Origin: Cryptomeria japonica
Lineage: Eukaryota; Streptophyta; Pinopsida; Cupressales; Cupressaceae
NCBI RefSeq assembly: GCF_030272615.1
Contig: NC_081413.1
Location: 336,204,302-336,268,301, forward strand
Reading direction: 5' to 3'
Length of the DNA stretch: 64,000 nt
Shown here: piece after piece, positions 1-10,867 of the stretch
Layout: the number at the start of each line of letters is the position of its first letter
Position numbering within the stretch: position 1 is the first letter of the stretch
Program-made: the position numbers and the translations under genes
Notes under the pieces: generated by a model
Database searches by the model: none
Seen by the model: the letters and a program-made list of their open reading frames with translations, nothing else
What the model was told of the DNA's origin: nothing

Positions 1-212
1 TTTTCTTTGTCGGATTTTACAACACAATTTGTGTCAAATTTCCTTTTTTTTGTTGAAACCTTGCTCGCGTTCGTCGGAATTCTGACACTAGTATATTTGG
101 AGTGGTTTTTCGACGAGCATTTCTGACGAGCTATGGGATTTCTTTTTCTTTGTCAGATTTTTTTTTAAATTACCCCATGTTCGTCGGAATTATGATGTGT
201 TAAAATTTCACT
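1..212. repeat. Degenerate palindromic-motif repeat (CACTA-subterminal-like)
   Basis: T-rich tracts alternate with a palindromic core of the type GTCGGAATTCTGAC (near positions 78-92), with weaker copies near 186-198 and a related GACGAGC pair near 112-131. The same arrangement (T-run, then GAAAA.TGCC.GC.TTCGTC, then the palindrome) recurs at about 62050-62190 in the same orientation. Arrays like this are typical of subterminal regions of plant CACTA transposons, where short GTCGG-type motifs recur. That identity is inferred; no CACTA terminus is visible here and the window starts inside the repeat. Confidence 0.4.
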
Positions 213-672
213 GATTTTACCTGTTGATCAACATATGTTGGCCTGATGATTTTCAGAACCTCCTGATTTCTTCTTACTTGTCGGGATAACATAAGATGAT
301 GACCTCTCTTCCTACTGATTGGTGTGAGTTATCCCGCTAGTCTCATCGGGCATCGAGATAGCTTAAAATGTGTTCAAGCGATGGGCATAATTTCCTCGAT
401 GTCTTTTCCCTCGACGTAGCTCCTTCCGATACGTTATGTCTCCTCAGCATAAGCTTTGACCATTTATCGCCATAACCTTTGCCGATGCATTTTACTTTTG
501 CTAGTGTCTATCGGGATAAGTCTTATCGATAACATCATCAACTATTGACAATACAAGATTTCTCCATTGCCGCTAGTGTGCATTCTATTGATGGACTTTA
601 TTGATGTATTCTATCCTGATCACATGCTTCTACTTGTGTGTTACCATCGGGTTGAATTTTGCCGATATTGCA
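213..672 (-). repeat. LTR-like direct repeat, left copy
   Basis: This 460 bp segment is a diverged copy of 9897-10322. Shared landmarks are TTACCTGTTGATCA near the left edge, GTGAGTTATCCC, TCATCGGGCATCG, AAGATTTCTCCATTGCCGCT and ATCGGGTTGAATTTTGCC near the right edge. On the minus strand it starts TG and ends CA, as an LTR should. It would be the 3' LTR of a minus-strand element. No clear polypurine tract abuts it and I found no matching target duplication, although ATTTCA lies near both outer edges. It could instead be two independent insertions of one repeat. Confidence 0.5.
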
Positions 673-1593
673 GATTTCGTATTTCACGTCAAAATTCTGA
701 TGAACACGTGGTATTTAAAAAAAAAAAAGTAATTACGCGCCATCATTATACATGGGATCAGGGTGCAAAAATTGGGAGGAAGCGGGCACAATTGCTGCAG
801 ATAGATGCTTGGCAGCAATTGTACAAGAGGTTGGTCCTTTCTTTCTTGTCATCAAGATTTTTTTGCAAGTTCCTTTTCTTTCCTTGCATTCTCTTGTTCA
901 CTTTGTTTAATGGTATTCACTTTGGCAAAGTATGGATCCTTAACCTCCTTAATCTCTCCATTGTTTAATGGTATCCTCTTTGGAAAAATATGTCACTTTT
1001 ATACTTGATCATAAGTACACAATTCAATCAATTTAAATCTCAATCTCAGAAGAGGGGATTCACTTACCATCACTCAGGATTCAATCTCTCTCTCTAGAGG
1101 TTGAATCTAGTGTATTTTCCTCCCTCTTCCAACACCACATTATGAAAATTAATTTCTTGTGTTCTTTTAAAATCTGGGTTGCTGTTGTAATTTTTAGCAA
1201 AAATAAGGGGGAAATGTTGGCCAAATTTCATCAAATTGGGGGTTCTTTGTTAAAAAATAAATTGTTTTTACCAGTTCATTTTAAAATGACTGGGTTTTCT
1301 TGTTTTAATTTTTTTTTACCAGTTTTGTGTTTGAATTGAACTGGGTCTTTCAAAAGATTTATATTAAAAAAATAGTTATAAAAATGTTTAAAAAAAAAAA
1401 TTAAAAAAAAAAAATGTCAAAATTGGGGAGCGGAGGGGGAGCCGTGGCTCAACCCCATAGCCGCCCCCTCCCCTTCCATGAGCTGCAACACCATGAAGTG
1501 GGGCTGCAGGACCACGTAGTGGGGGCTGCAACCCACGGTGTGGGGCTACAGTCTCACCATGTGGGGCCATGGTCCCACCACCTGTGCTGCAAA
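673..1593. other. Intergenic, no recognisable gene
   Basis: The stretch starts with another diverged AAAATTCTGATGAA motif (about 694-707), like those at 1-212. Around 919-962 there is a short partial copy of the tandem unit that fills 1594-3744 (shared ACTTTGGCAAA and TATGGATCC). 1080-1590 holds A-runs and a locally GC-rich block (about 1428-1590) with repeated GGGGCTGCA/GTGGGGC words. Short open frames here have no family resemblance. Confidence 0.5.
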
Positions 1594-1880
1594 ATATGGA
1601 TCCTCAACCTCTATGATTGTAAACCCTTCCAGCCCTCAAATTACAGAGGATAAAACATCCATTAATGTGATGCTGCTAGGTTTATGTCAACACCAACTTG
1701 GTTGGTTACTATAGCCATTACTTGTTCGATAACTTCATAATTGTCATCTAGACTAAGGAAATGTTCCAATGAATGAAGCTTCAATGATAATATCTCTTTG
1801 CCAGGACCACATAATGTTGCAACCATGGCCAATGGATTCAGAAGATACCAACCAAGTGCCACAACATGCCTCACAATCCT
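1594..1880 (-). pseudogene. SPT6-like exon fragment, copy 1
   Basis: The minus-strand translation has MRHVVALGWYLLNPLAMVAT, then LCGPGKEILSLKLHSLEHFL, then VTNQVGVDINLAASH. This is the conserved core of plant SPT6 (transcription elongation factor and histone chaperone) just before its FV.GLGPRKAAS segment. This copy carries the ~57 bp deletion that removes most of the GLGPRK part. With no initiation context, no neighbouring SPT6 exons and an in-frame break, it is a non-functional fragment. Family assignment comes from recalled motif similarity. Confidence 0.75.
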
Positions 1881-2052
1881 TGTTGTAGATGTTCTTCTCC
1901 TAGAAGGATTGATTGATCTATTTTTGATATTTTAAAATTATCATCTATCCATCAAGAGATTCTTACTAAAGTGATAAAATATGCCCATGTGCCTACTAAC
2001 ATTTATCCTACCCAATTCCAAGCACTAGTATACCATCTATGCACTTTGGCAA

Positions 2053-2411
2053 AATATGGATCCTCAACCTCCTTAACCTCTCCATTTTGCGACTGCTAGT
2101 TATAAAGACAAGTCACTTCATAGCTTCTAGAGGGGTCAACAATTCTCTGTGATTGTAAACGCTTCTAGCCCTCAAATTGTAGAGGAGAAAACATCCATTC
2201 ATGTAATGTTGCTAGGTTTATGTCAACACCAACTTGGTTGGTTACTGTAACCATTACCTGTTTGACTTCATACTTGTCATATGGACTAAGGAAATGTTCC
2301 AGTGGATGAAGCTTCAACGATAATATCTCTTTTCCAGGACCACATAATGTTGCAACCATGGCCAATGGATTCAGAACATGCTAACCAAGTGCCACAGCAT
2401 GCCTCACAATC
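2053..2411 (-). pseudogene. SPT6-like exon fragment, copy 2
   Basis: The minus-strand frame reads MAMVATLCGPGKEILSLKLH, then PLEHFLSPYDKYEV, QVMVTVTNQVGVDINLATLH and EWMFSPLQF. It has lost two residues at the EQ position relative to copies 3 and 4 and carries the same ~57 bp deletion as copy 1, so copies 1 and 2 share a more recent ancestor. The upstream arginine/valine segment is broken (a TAG in place of the RYL codons near 2380). Confidence 0.75.
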
Positions 2412-2586
2412 CCTATTGTAGATGTTCTTCTCCTAGAAGGATTGATTGATCTATTTTTGATATTTTAAAATTATCATCTATCCATCAAGAGATCCTTACT
2501 AAAGTGTTAAAATATTACCATGTACCTACTAAAATTCATCCTACCCAATTCCAAGCACCAGTATGCTGTCTATCCACTTTGGCAAA

Positions 2587-2999
2587 ATATGGATCCTCAA
2601 CTTCCTTAACCTCCCCATTTTGTAGCTGTCGGTTATAAAGACAAGTCACTTCATAGCTTCTAGAGGGGTCAACAATTATCTACGATTGTAAACCCTTCTA
2701 GCCCTCAAAATAGCCCTTTGTATGGAAGCAACTTTTATAGGTCCAAGGCCAACTACAAATTGTAGAGGAAAAGACATCCATTCATGTGATGCTGCCAAAA
2801 TTATGTCAACACCAACTTGGTTGGTTACCGTAATCATTACCTGTTCGACAACTTCATACTTGTCATTTGGACTAAGGAAATGTTCCAGCGAATGAAGGTT
2901 CAATGATAATATCTCTTTTCGAGGACCACATAATGTTGCAACCATGGCCAATGGATTAAGAAGATGTCGACCAAGAGCCACAAGACGCCTCACAATCCC
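2587..2999 (-). pseudogene. SPT6-like exon fragment, copy 3 (longest open copy)
   Basis: This is the longest open copy, 105 codons at 2676-2993. It includes LVALGRHLLNPLAMVATLCG, PNDKYEVVEQVMITVTNQVG and EWMSFPLQFVVGLGPIKVAS, then IQRAILRARRVYNRR. Plant SPT6 proteins have FV.GLGPRKAASLQR at this place. The Arg-Lys pair is changed to Ile-Lys. Downstream in the same frame, LVFI-type residues may correspond to the KVFVNA segment of SPT6, but a TGA (AMK*) intervenes. Confidence 0.8.
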
Positions 3000-3171
3000 T
3001 GTTGTAGATGTTCTTCTCCCAGAAGGATTGATTGATCTATTTTTGATATTTTAAAATTGTCATCTATCCATCAAGAGATCCTTACTAAAGTGTTAAATAT
3101 GTCCATGTTCCTACTAACATTCATCCTACCCAATTTGAAGCACCAGTATGCCATCTATCCGCTTTGGCAAA

Positions 3172-3589
3172 ATATGGATCCTCAACCTCCTTAACCTCTC
3201 CATTCCGTGGCTACCAGTTATAAAGACAAGTCACTTCATAGCTTTTAGAGGGGTCAACAATTCTTTGCGACTGTAAACCCTTCTAGCCCTCAAAATAGCC
3301 CTTTGTATGGAAGCAACTTTTCTAGGTCTAAGACCAACTACAAATTATAGAGGAGAAAACATCCATTCATGTGATGTTGCTAGGTTTATGTCAACACCAA
3401 CTTGGTTGGTTACTATAGCCATTACTTGTTCGACAATTTCATACTTGTCACCTAGACTAAGGAAATGTTCCAGTGAATGAAGCTTCAATGATAATATCTC
3501 TTTTCCAGGACCAAATAATGTTGCAACCATGGCCAATGGATTCAAAAGATACCGACCAAGAGCCACAACATGCCTCACAATCCCTACTG
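3172..3589 (-). pseudogene. SPT6-like exon fragment, copy 4
   Basis: The minus strand reads GIVRHVVALGRYLLNPLAMV, TLFGPGKEILSLKLHSLEHF and VTNQVGVDINLATSHEWMFS, then a TAA where copy 3 has Gln before FVVGL. It continues FVVGLRPRKVASIQRAI. It ends on the unit border shared by all copies. The preceding sequence (SGRRTSTVGIV on the minus strand) resembles the QSGIVKRAVALGRYL region of plant SPT6, so the fragment starts upstream of the conserved block. Confidence 0.8.
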
Positions 3590-3744
3590 TAGATGTTCTT
3601 CTCCCAGAAGGATTGATTGATCTATTTTTGATATTTTAAAATTATCATCTATCCATCAAGAGATCGTTACTAAAGTGTTAAAAGATGCCCATGTGCCTAC
3701 TAACATTAATCCTACCCAATTCCAAGCACCAGTATGCCATCTAT

Positions 3745-5165
3745 CATCCTCTTATCAACTAGCCTTAAATCAAAATGATATGCTACCGAGTGATCCAACC
3801 CATAAATTTTTCCATACCTATTGAATTCATCATCATAAAACACAAGGTGAAATGAGTCCTAATGGATATTGGTTCTATCATGTAGAATCATTTTGATTTG
3901 GAGGCTTGAAATATGAATAATTTATCTCATTTTATTTGTTAGTTGCGTATTTTTTTATGGGTTAATAGAAATTTGGGCATTGTATAGAACTTTAAAAGAA
4001 ATTAGAATCTAATTAAACTCTATACTTCATTTGATGTTATCAAGAATTTTGACTAGTTTTCTTCATAATGTGTATCTTGTATAGTTTATCTTGATATTGT
4101 TTTTCTTGTATCCTGTAGTAGTTTTGGAAGAATTATCATAACTTTCATTTCAACCATTGGATCTTTCTATAAATTGGAGGATAGGTCTATAACAATAATA
4201 TCAAGAGACTGTCCGGAGCGATTGGCTTCATTACAAGGTAAGGGAAATCTTTGTCATGTTTTTCTTCCTCAAAGTGTGGTTTTTGTCTATTAAGTTGTTG
4301 TCTTGTAAGGGTGTTTTTAAGATTGAGAAGAGACTTTTGATGGGTATTAATCCCATTGTTGTCAAGTATGCCTGATTGGAATTGAATGTTTCCAAGGTTT
4401 ATGTGCATTAGAGGGCAAATGATTCCTGAGATTGGCACTTCAATTAAATAATTACTGAAAACTTTGAATTGCTTGCTTGTAAATGAATGCTTTAAATAAA
4501 AGGTTACTTTATTATAAGTATGATTTCTTAATTGAGATTACTCTGAAAACACCTGATTAAATTATCTTCAAACAATAGTAGACCAGTGCCTTCACCCCTG
4601 ACATAATGTTGCAGTTAGTCTTACTGAATTTAACTTTCCTCTGAAAGACCAATAAGACAAAATGAAGCTTGACATCGAATCCTTCAAACTGATAATCAAA
4701 CTAAAACTTAACCCAAACTATAATAACATAGGATAGTACATTGAAATAATCTAAATGAATATATTTATCATAGGGAACTAAGAAAACAATCAAAAAGATA
4801 AATACCATCAGAGATGAAAAACACTTGATCTTTGTATTGAAATAAACATAAGATAATCAACTAATTACATATAGCACAATGTCTTTTCACCAGTTTGGCA
4901 TTTCCAGAAAATAAACCCCGAGAGTATTGTATATAATTGTATCTCCGAATCTATCTTTCATTTCATTAAAAGATCCTCTATATATACAGATGAGGATTAA
5001 GTTTGAAAATGAAAGGGCATACCCCTTCATTCAGAATTACACTAACTAATATCTTAACTAAAAAAAACTAACTAACTGACCCTAACACAACTACTAACAT
5101 AACAAATATATTATATAAGAATTTAAAAGACAACAATTTCAAACATTCAGAACAAGAGCTAATTG
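3745..5165. other. AT-rich stretch without a recognisable gene
   Basis: The stretch starts directly after the last SPT6 unit and runs to the 3' end of the minus-strand gag-like gene. It is AT-rich. An 83-codon open frame on the minus strand (4187-4438) has no recognised motif and is probably chance. I saw no tRNA, LTR border or long repeat. Confidence 0.5.
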
Positions 5166-6062
5166 CCAAGCACTTCGTCACATTTCTTAATATGCTCCAA
5201 ATACTTTTCCAAATTATAGGTATCCGCATCATAAATCATGTCCCTTACAACGATCTCCAATGTGACAAACCGCTCCATTTGTGCAGTAGTTTCCTTTAAC
5301 TCTATTCCATCTGTCCAGGCAGCAACAAGGGCAACACTGAGGAAACTCTAGCATTAAACAATCCATTTATCCTTATCCTTAATTTCACCTTTCTGGTCAA
5401 ATAACATAGGAATACCATGTTGGATTACATCTTTACACTCATCAGATTCATTTTGTAATTCTGCATCGAATTTATCATGCTTTGCAAGTAGCCTTTCAAT
5501 TTTTTCAATCTCTTTGGCATCTATTCCCTCCAAATTCTTATCATGGAGCTTGACCCCCTATCTATTTTTTATCTTGTTATGCGATACTGCATTGCCCACA
5601 TTTTTCTAAAACACAGCCCAAAAGTCTTCCAAGTGACCTTGTAGCTTTTCAAATCTTTTATTCAATAAGAAAGAAGCACTATCAATTCTTACACTTTGCA
5701 TATGTTTGAGAATTTTTTGATTTTCCTGCTACAATTCCTCACATTTCTTCTTCCATTTTTAATTTTTAGGAGAAAGAAACATGGGTTCAGACTATCCACT
5801 TCTTCTGATGGCCTCCTCATACATAGCTTTGTACTGATTCCTTTCCCATACCACTCTAACCGTCCATGCCCTGTTGAATTTGGAAATATCTACTCCTATA
5901 TCTGCTAAGACAATAGGTTCAATTTCTCCCACCTTTGATTTCATCATGTGTCTAACATCCCTATCCACATCAATGATTGTTGGTCTCTTGTCTGGTGGAT
6001 ATAGTGCCCATAGCATTAGTTCTTTCTCATCTAGATCAAACCTTGACCCAATAAAAAATATC

Positions 6063-7545
6063 TGTAGTCACATAAATCTGTCCACTTAATTAAATGAATA
6101 TTTAGTATTTATTTGATTAATTAACCATCAATAATCAGTTAATTAAATTAATATTTAATTAATTCATCCTCAACCCATTCTCCTATTAATTAAATAATTA
6201 TTTAATTTATTTAAATTAATTCATTAAGCTACACTCAAAATCAATTAAATGAATAAAACACATTTATTTAATTTAACCCCCTTTCCCCTTTTAAATAAAT
6301 AATAAAACATTTATTTAAATACCTAAACTACCCTCCTCCCCCCTCCCCACTTGCATTCTCCTACAAATGCAAGTTGAAACCACAATTGAAATAAATTATT
6401 TATATTTTAATTAAAATCCTATTTTCCCTCACCCACCAAACCCACGTGCAATCCTAAATCCCCTTCTAGACTCTTCTAACCACTTTCTAAATTCTTTTAA
6501 TCATTCCCAGTTAGCCTAATCCATTTCCTAAATATTGTCACATTCCTAAGCAACTTGAAGTCACTTCTCAAAGCCTCCAAAGTCTTTGAAAAACATTTAA
6601 TACTTTATGTCTCCAACAAGTTAACCCCTAAAGTCTTCCAAACCATTAAAGGTTCTTACATAGCCATTAATGTCTCTTACATAACCATTTATGGTTAATT
6701 CTACTTGCCCACATGGTTAGAGGATTTACCTCTAACTCAACCTCCATTTAACTCACGTGTCTCCTCAAGTATTCATTGCTTTGACCATGGTTATCCCCAC
6801 TAACTCTTGCACAAGAGTTTATCCATTGGATAAAGGCATTATTCATTGGATAATGGCTTTATTCATTCAACTCAAGCTTGACCTTACCTCCCAAACTAAC
6901 CTTCATGTCATCTCAAACATTTAATGCTTCTTCCCTCTCCTCTCAAGCCATCTCATGATGACATTTTTCATCTTGGGATTGGGTTGAGAGCCCTCACATG
7001 GATCATAAACCTTTCAATCCTGACCCCTGTTGAGATTACTTAATCTCAACCATCCATTTCTCTATTTTTCCTATAAATAGAGCCCATTCCTTCATAATCT
7101 AGATCCAGAAATCTTGTATGCATCTAAGTTATAGTGAATTTAAGAGAGAACATTTAGGAACATAATTACTTTTGTTCTTCTTTTGGTTAAAATTAACATA
7201 GCTCAAATTAACTCATTTATCTCATATTAAGCTTGTATTTGAATATTCTCATAATCATTTTCAATCTTGAATCTCCATAAGACTTCCATAGTATTGCAAA
7301 GCTGAGAGATACACTCATGTGGAACTTGGAGAGGAGAGGAACAAGGGAGGAGCAGCTATGAACAACTTGGTTAGCATTTGGAGTGTAGTGTATCTCTTTT
7401 GTAATTGCATTCTTTCCATTACATGTTTAATATCTCTCTTGATATGCTTGCTTAGGATAGTCTTTCGTGTCTGACACTAACACTAACGTTTGAATTGCTT
7501 CTTGTGTTGTGTTTCCTAACATCTATCCTATTTTGTAGTGCATCA
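6063..7545 (+). mobile_element. Solo LTR (gypsy-like), target duplication ATATC
   Basis: It begins TGTAGTCACATAAATC and ends GTGCATCA. The flanks are ATATC at 6058-6062 and ATATC at 7546-7550, a perfect 5 bp duplication. Excising it restores the reading frame of the surrounding minus-strand gene (DIRELM joined to IFFIGSRFDLDE). The start and the TTAATTAAATGAATA-rich first part resemble the LTR of the Tat element at 38759-53362 (TGTAGACACCTAAAATT, TTAATTAAATAAATA), so it probably derives from a related family. A TATA box CTATAAATAG lies near 7072-7081. No internal region or second LTR is present, as expected after LTR-LTR recombination. Confidence 0.9.
7072..7081 (+). promoter_or_regulatory. 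TATA box of the solo LTR
   Basis: CTATAAATAG within the solo LTR, about 460 bp before its 3' end, in the plus orientation. This is the expected place for the U3/R promoter of an LTR retrotransposon. Confidence 0.55.
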
Positions 7546-9896
7546 ATATCATTAACTCCCTGATATCCAATTTGGATTCATTATTATCAAAGTGCAATAA
7601 ACTATCAAAAATAAAAGAGGCACTCAAGTCCCATCGTGGAAAAAGAATTACTCTGGCCTCTATTAGTAATTGTCTCCCTCTCTATGGAGTCATTTTCACC
7701 AATTCTGCTTCTATATCCTCTTTTAGTTTCTTCAATAATTTTGCCTCGTTTTCAGGTGTCATATTTGGGATAGACTCCCTCAACCTTTTGCCTTTGAAAT
7801 TATAAAGAAAAGACTTAAATTCTTTGGATTTAACAAATACATCATCTACCACAAAAGCTACATGTCCATCCAATCTTGCATCTTTATAAATTTCTATATT
7901 AGTTACAATTTGATTATCTTCATTGAACTCTTCTTCCACATCTTTTGCCTGTGACCTAGAAATTGCTTCAATGTCTTCTGGTTCATTTTCTGACATTTAT
8001 TCTTCTGACTCCATCTCCATTAACCTCTGTCTTTTCTCCTCCAATATTTTGTTTAGGTTATCAATCACTTCTTGAGCCTCTGCATCTTCCATGTTCCTAA
8101 ATATATCTTCCGCTTCTCGACTCACATGCAAATAATCACCTAGATTTTCCCTTTTCTTGCAGCAGTGGATATATCCTTCTAGATCATAATTCTTTCTTGC
8201 AATATGTTTGAATAAATTAAATTCTTCCATTAATTTCATGTCAATTATATCATAGGCTTTTGTTGAAACAATTGTGAAATCTCCAAAGCTAAGAGTATCT
8301 GGAAAGAAAGCCTACTTACACAGATCCCAAAAGTTTTTAGCATTTGAGACACTCAATTGTCTAACAATCTCTAAGTATGATATTCAGTCAGGAACACATT
8401 TTGGCAACATATAGGGATTTCCTTCAAACCCATATATCCTGAAACATGTGAAGTCCTTATGGACATACCAATCTCCCCAGTTATGATTCACTATCTTTCT
8501 GTCATCAAAATCTTTAGGTCTTAAAAATATTTTAATATCATCTGAGATTGATCCATCATAAGAAAATCCATACATCCGATAAATTGGCTTTACTATCCAT
8601 TCCTCAAATTTGATATAATTTGATGTTGTGTAATGAGAATCCCAAATAGAAGTTCATAATTGAATAGGTTGCTCCTCCCCTTGCTTGTTTCTGATGTTAA
8701 GCCTCGATTCCTCGAGCCACATACCCCTAAAAAGTCCTTAGAATAAGATTAAATGCATCAATAATGAGTAAAACTTAAAATTAGGGCAATTATTATCCCC
8801 GAGGTTCAAAAAACCCTCATGCAATCTCTCCACCAAATATGATGCATAATCAAACGACCTGGATTCATATATTTTAATGTCTGAAGGTAAAACCAAATGG
8901 CCCAATACTCATGAGGTATGGAAACTCAACACCTCCTAATTGCCCACAAGACATATAGGTACATTGAAGATAATGTCTCAGTAAATCAATGTTAAATGGT
9001 GGCTCGTCCTATTTTGTAAGTTCTCTCGCTTCTTCTTTATGGATAGCTAGTATCCTCCCAAGGTATGTAATGTCCATTCTTTGATATTCCTCTTCCAATT
9101 CCCCAAAAGATAGAGGTTTATCAAAACCAGAATCTAGGTTGAACATTTCATTTATAGTGTTTACTAAAAACCTTATGAAGGCTTCTCCATTTGGAGTCTG
9201 AATGTATTTTCCCACATAATTATAATTTCTCACTAGAATTTCTAAAACTTTCAAATTTACAAAAACATTATGGACAATTAACTTACCCAGATTCGTAACC
9301 CAGGGGTTGCAGAGCAACACCTCCCTATTTCTCCTCAAGTAATGGAATAAAAACAATTCAGAGCCCCTTACCCTAGTCCAAACATCCTTGAAATCCTTGT
9401 ATCTATCTTCCAATTGATCTTGGCTAGGTAGATGTTTTAATCTTCTAGATTTAGGGCCAGTCGCTTGCATTTGATCAATCATATCCTGGTTCAATTTTCT
9501 AACTGGGGTATCTTCTCTTGTTTTGGATTTCTTGGCTCCTAACTCTTAATTATTGGCTGATCTCTTTTTCCCTGTAGAACTAGACACCTCCATTTCTGCA
9601 ATTGCAATTTCTCACTCTACCCTTTACGAATTAGAAGTCTATATTCTGCCAATTTCCTTCACTATGTGAGATTTATGTCAGGTAACTTCAATTATATAAT
9701 AAATGTATTCAATGCCAAACTCACAATGATTAGAATCCCATAAATTGGCTTCGTGTGAACTCGATGCAAGCATTTAATAAGAGTCCTCTGCTTCAGTTTT
9801 GAAATTTGATTTGACAATGGCTCATAGGCATAGGCCTCCCCGATGTAATTTTATTTTGGTGTCATCGACATAACTCTCTCCCTTTCTCCGATACAT

Positions 9897-10322
9897 TGAG
9901 ATTACCTGTTGATCAGCATATGTTGGTCTGATGATTTTCATAGCCTCTTGATTTCTTCTTACTCATTGGGATAACATAAGCCGACGACCTCTCTTCCTGC
10001 TAATTGGTGTGAGTTATCCCGTTAGTCTCATCGGGCATCGGGATAGCTTAAAATGTGTTTAGGCGATGGGAATAATTTCCTCAATGTCCTTTCCCTCAGC
10101 GTAGCTCCTCTCGATACAATATGTCTCCTTAACATAAGATTTGCCAACATTATCATTGGGAATAGTCTTACTGATAGCCTCATCGACTATCGACAAGACA
10201 AGATTTCTCCATTGCCGCTTGTGTGTATTCTGTTGATGGACTTCATCTGTGTATTCTATCCCGATCACATGCTTCTACTTGTCTTAAGTGTTACCATCGG
10301 GTTGAATTTTGCCTATAGTACA
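9897..10322 (-). repeat. LTR-like direct repeat, right copy
   Basis: Diverged copy of 213-672, about 34 bp shorter. On the minus strand it starts TGTACTATAGG and ends in TCTCA, so the TG...CA ends are kept. As the 5' LTR of a minus-strand element it would be followed, reading minus, by TGTATCGGAG (left of 9897), which is only loosely like a Met-tRNA primer site (TGGTATCAGAG). The gag-like gene begins about 300 bp inside it. These points favour an old LTR element spanning 213-10322, but no clean target duplication was found. Confidence 0.5.
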
Positions 10323-10867
10323 AATTTCAAATTTTTTGTAACTTTTTCTTTTCCTTATCAATATAAATGTTTATAATATGCTTAATGGGTTCAATATAAA
10401 CTGAACAAAACCTCTAACACAAAAATGGAATCCACTATTCCTAGTTATTCTTTAAGATACTTTTGAAGCATACATTTTGGCAAAAAATTGTCAAAGTGAA
10501 AGCTCATCCATATCTACCATCTGATAACAACATGTTTTTGCTTCAAAGGAATCTTGAAAACCATTTGATAAGTAGCCACAATCACATTTTCATTTTTTAT
10601 CACTCCAAGAAATGTCTGATAAGATTTCTATCCTCTAATCTGCAACTTGAGAGGATATCTATCAGCCTTGTCTCATCTTAGTGCCACCTTCAAGCTGCCC
10701 AACTGATGCTTGGTTTACAAGAGCCAAATCATAGATGGATGGGAGCTGGTCACCTTCAAGCTCCTTTAAATGTAGCTCCTCTTGACTTACTGCTTGGCCT
10801 AGTTTGCAAACTCTAGATAATCTTAGTGATGTAGAGAGGCTATAGGATCCCTCAAATCTTTGTGAAC
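10323..10867. other. Pre-insertion sequence left of the gypsy element
   Basis: No gene is recognised. Because the gypsy element at 10868-32613 is flanked by the duplication TGAAC, this stretch was originally continuous with 32619 onward, just upstream of the CACTA transposase gene. Confidence 0.6.

Larger units (their letters stand above)
1594..3744 (-). repeat. Tandem array of ~588 bp units carrying SPT6 exon fragments
   Basis: Units start near 2042, 2575 and 3161 at CACTTTGGCAAAATATGG or GCTTTGGCAAAATATGG. A first unit begins incompletely at about 1588. The landmark GCCAATGGATT recurs at about 1827, 2357, 2945 and 3533, giving spacings of about 531, 588 and 588. The shorter first spacing reflects a deletion of about 57 bp, shared by the two left units, that removes GCCCTTTGTATGGAAGC and its flank. 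A fifth, partial unit survives at 919-962. Each unit holds an SPT6-like exon on the minus strand plus flanking non-coding sequence, so the array grew by DNA-level duplication and not by reverse transcription of a spliced message. Confidence 0.9.
5166..9593 (-). pseudogene. Decayed gag-like repeat protein gene, split by a solo LTR
   Basis: The apparent start is ATG at 9591-9593 (MEVSSSTGKKRSANN), with a stop after 15 codons. Main conserved blocks are 9494-9009 (FKDVWTRVRGSELFLFHYLR, then GKYIQTPNGEAFIRFL), 8575-8384 (HNWGDWYVHKDFTCFRIYGF), 8239-7682 (acidic, KILEEKRQRLMEMESEE) and, beyond the solo LTR, 6057-5792 (LMLWALYPPDKRPTIIDVDR). The tail to about 5166 is Lys/Glu-rich and ends KKCDEVLGN, probably coiled coil. 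From 8575 down to 5792 the frame is constant once the solo LTR and one target copy are removed, but stops interrupt it at several places. I do not recognise a named family; it behaves like a gag-like protein of an unclassified plant repeat. Confidence 0.6.

Noticed and set aside
1388-1653. Overlapping open frames in a GC-richer block rich in Pro, His and Gly
   Set aside because: Short internal repeats explain the open frames, and no protein family is recognised.
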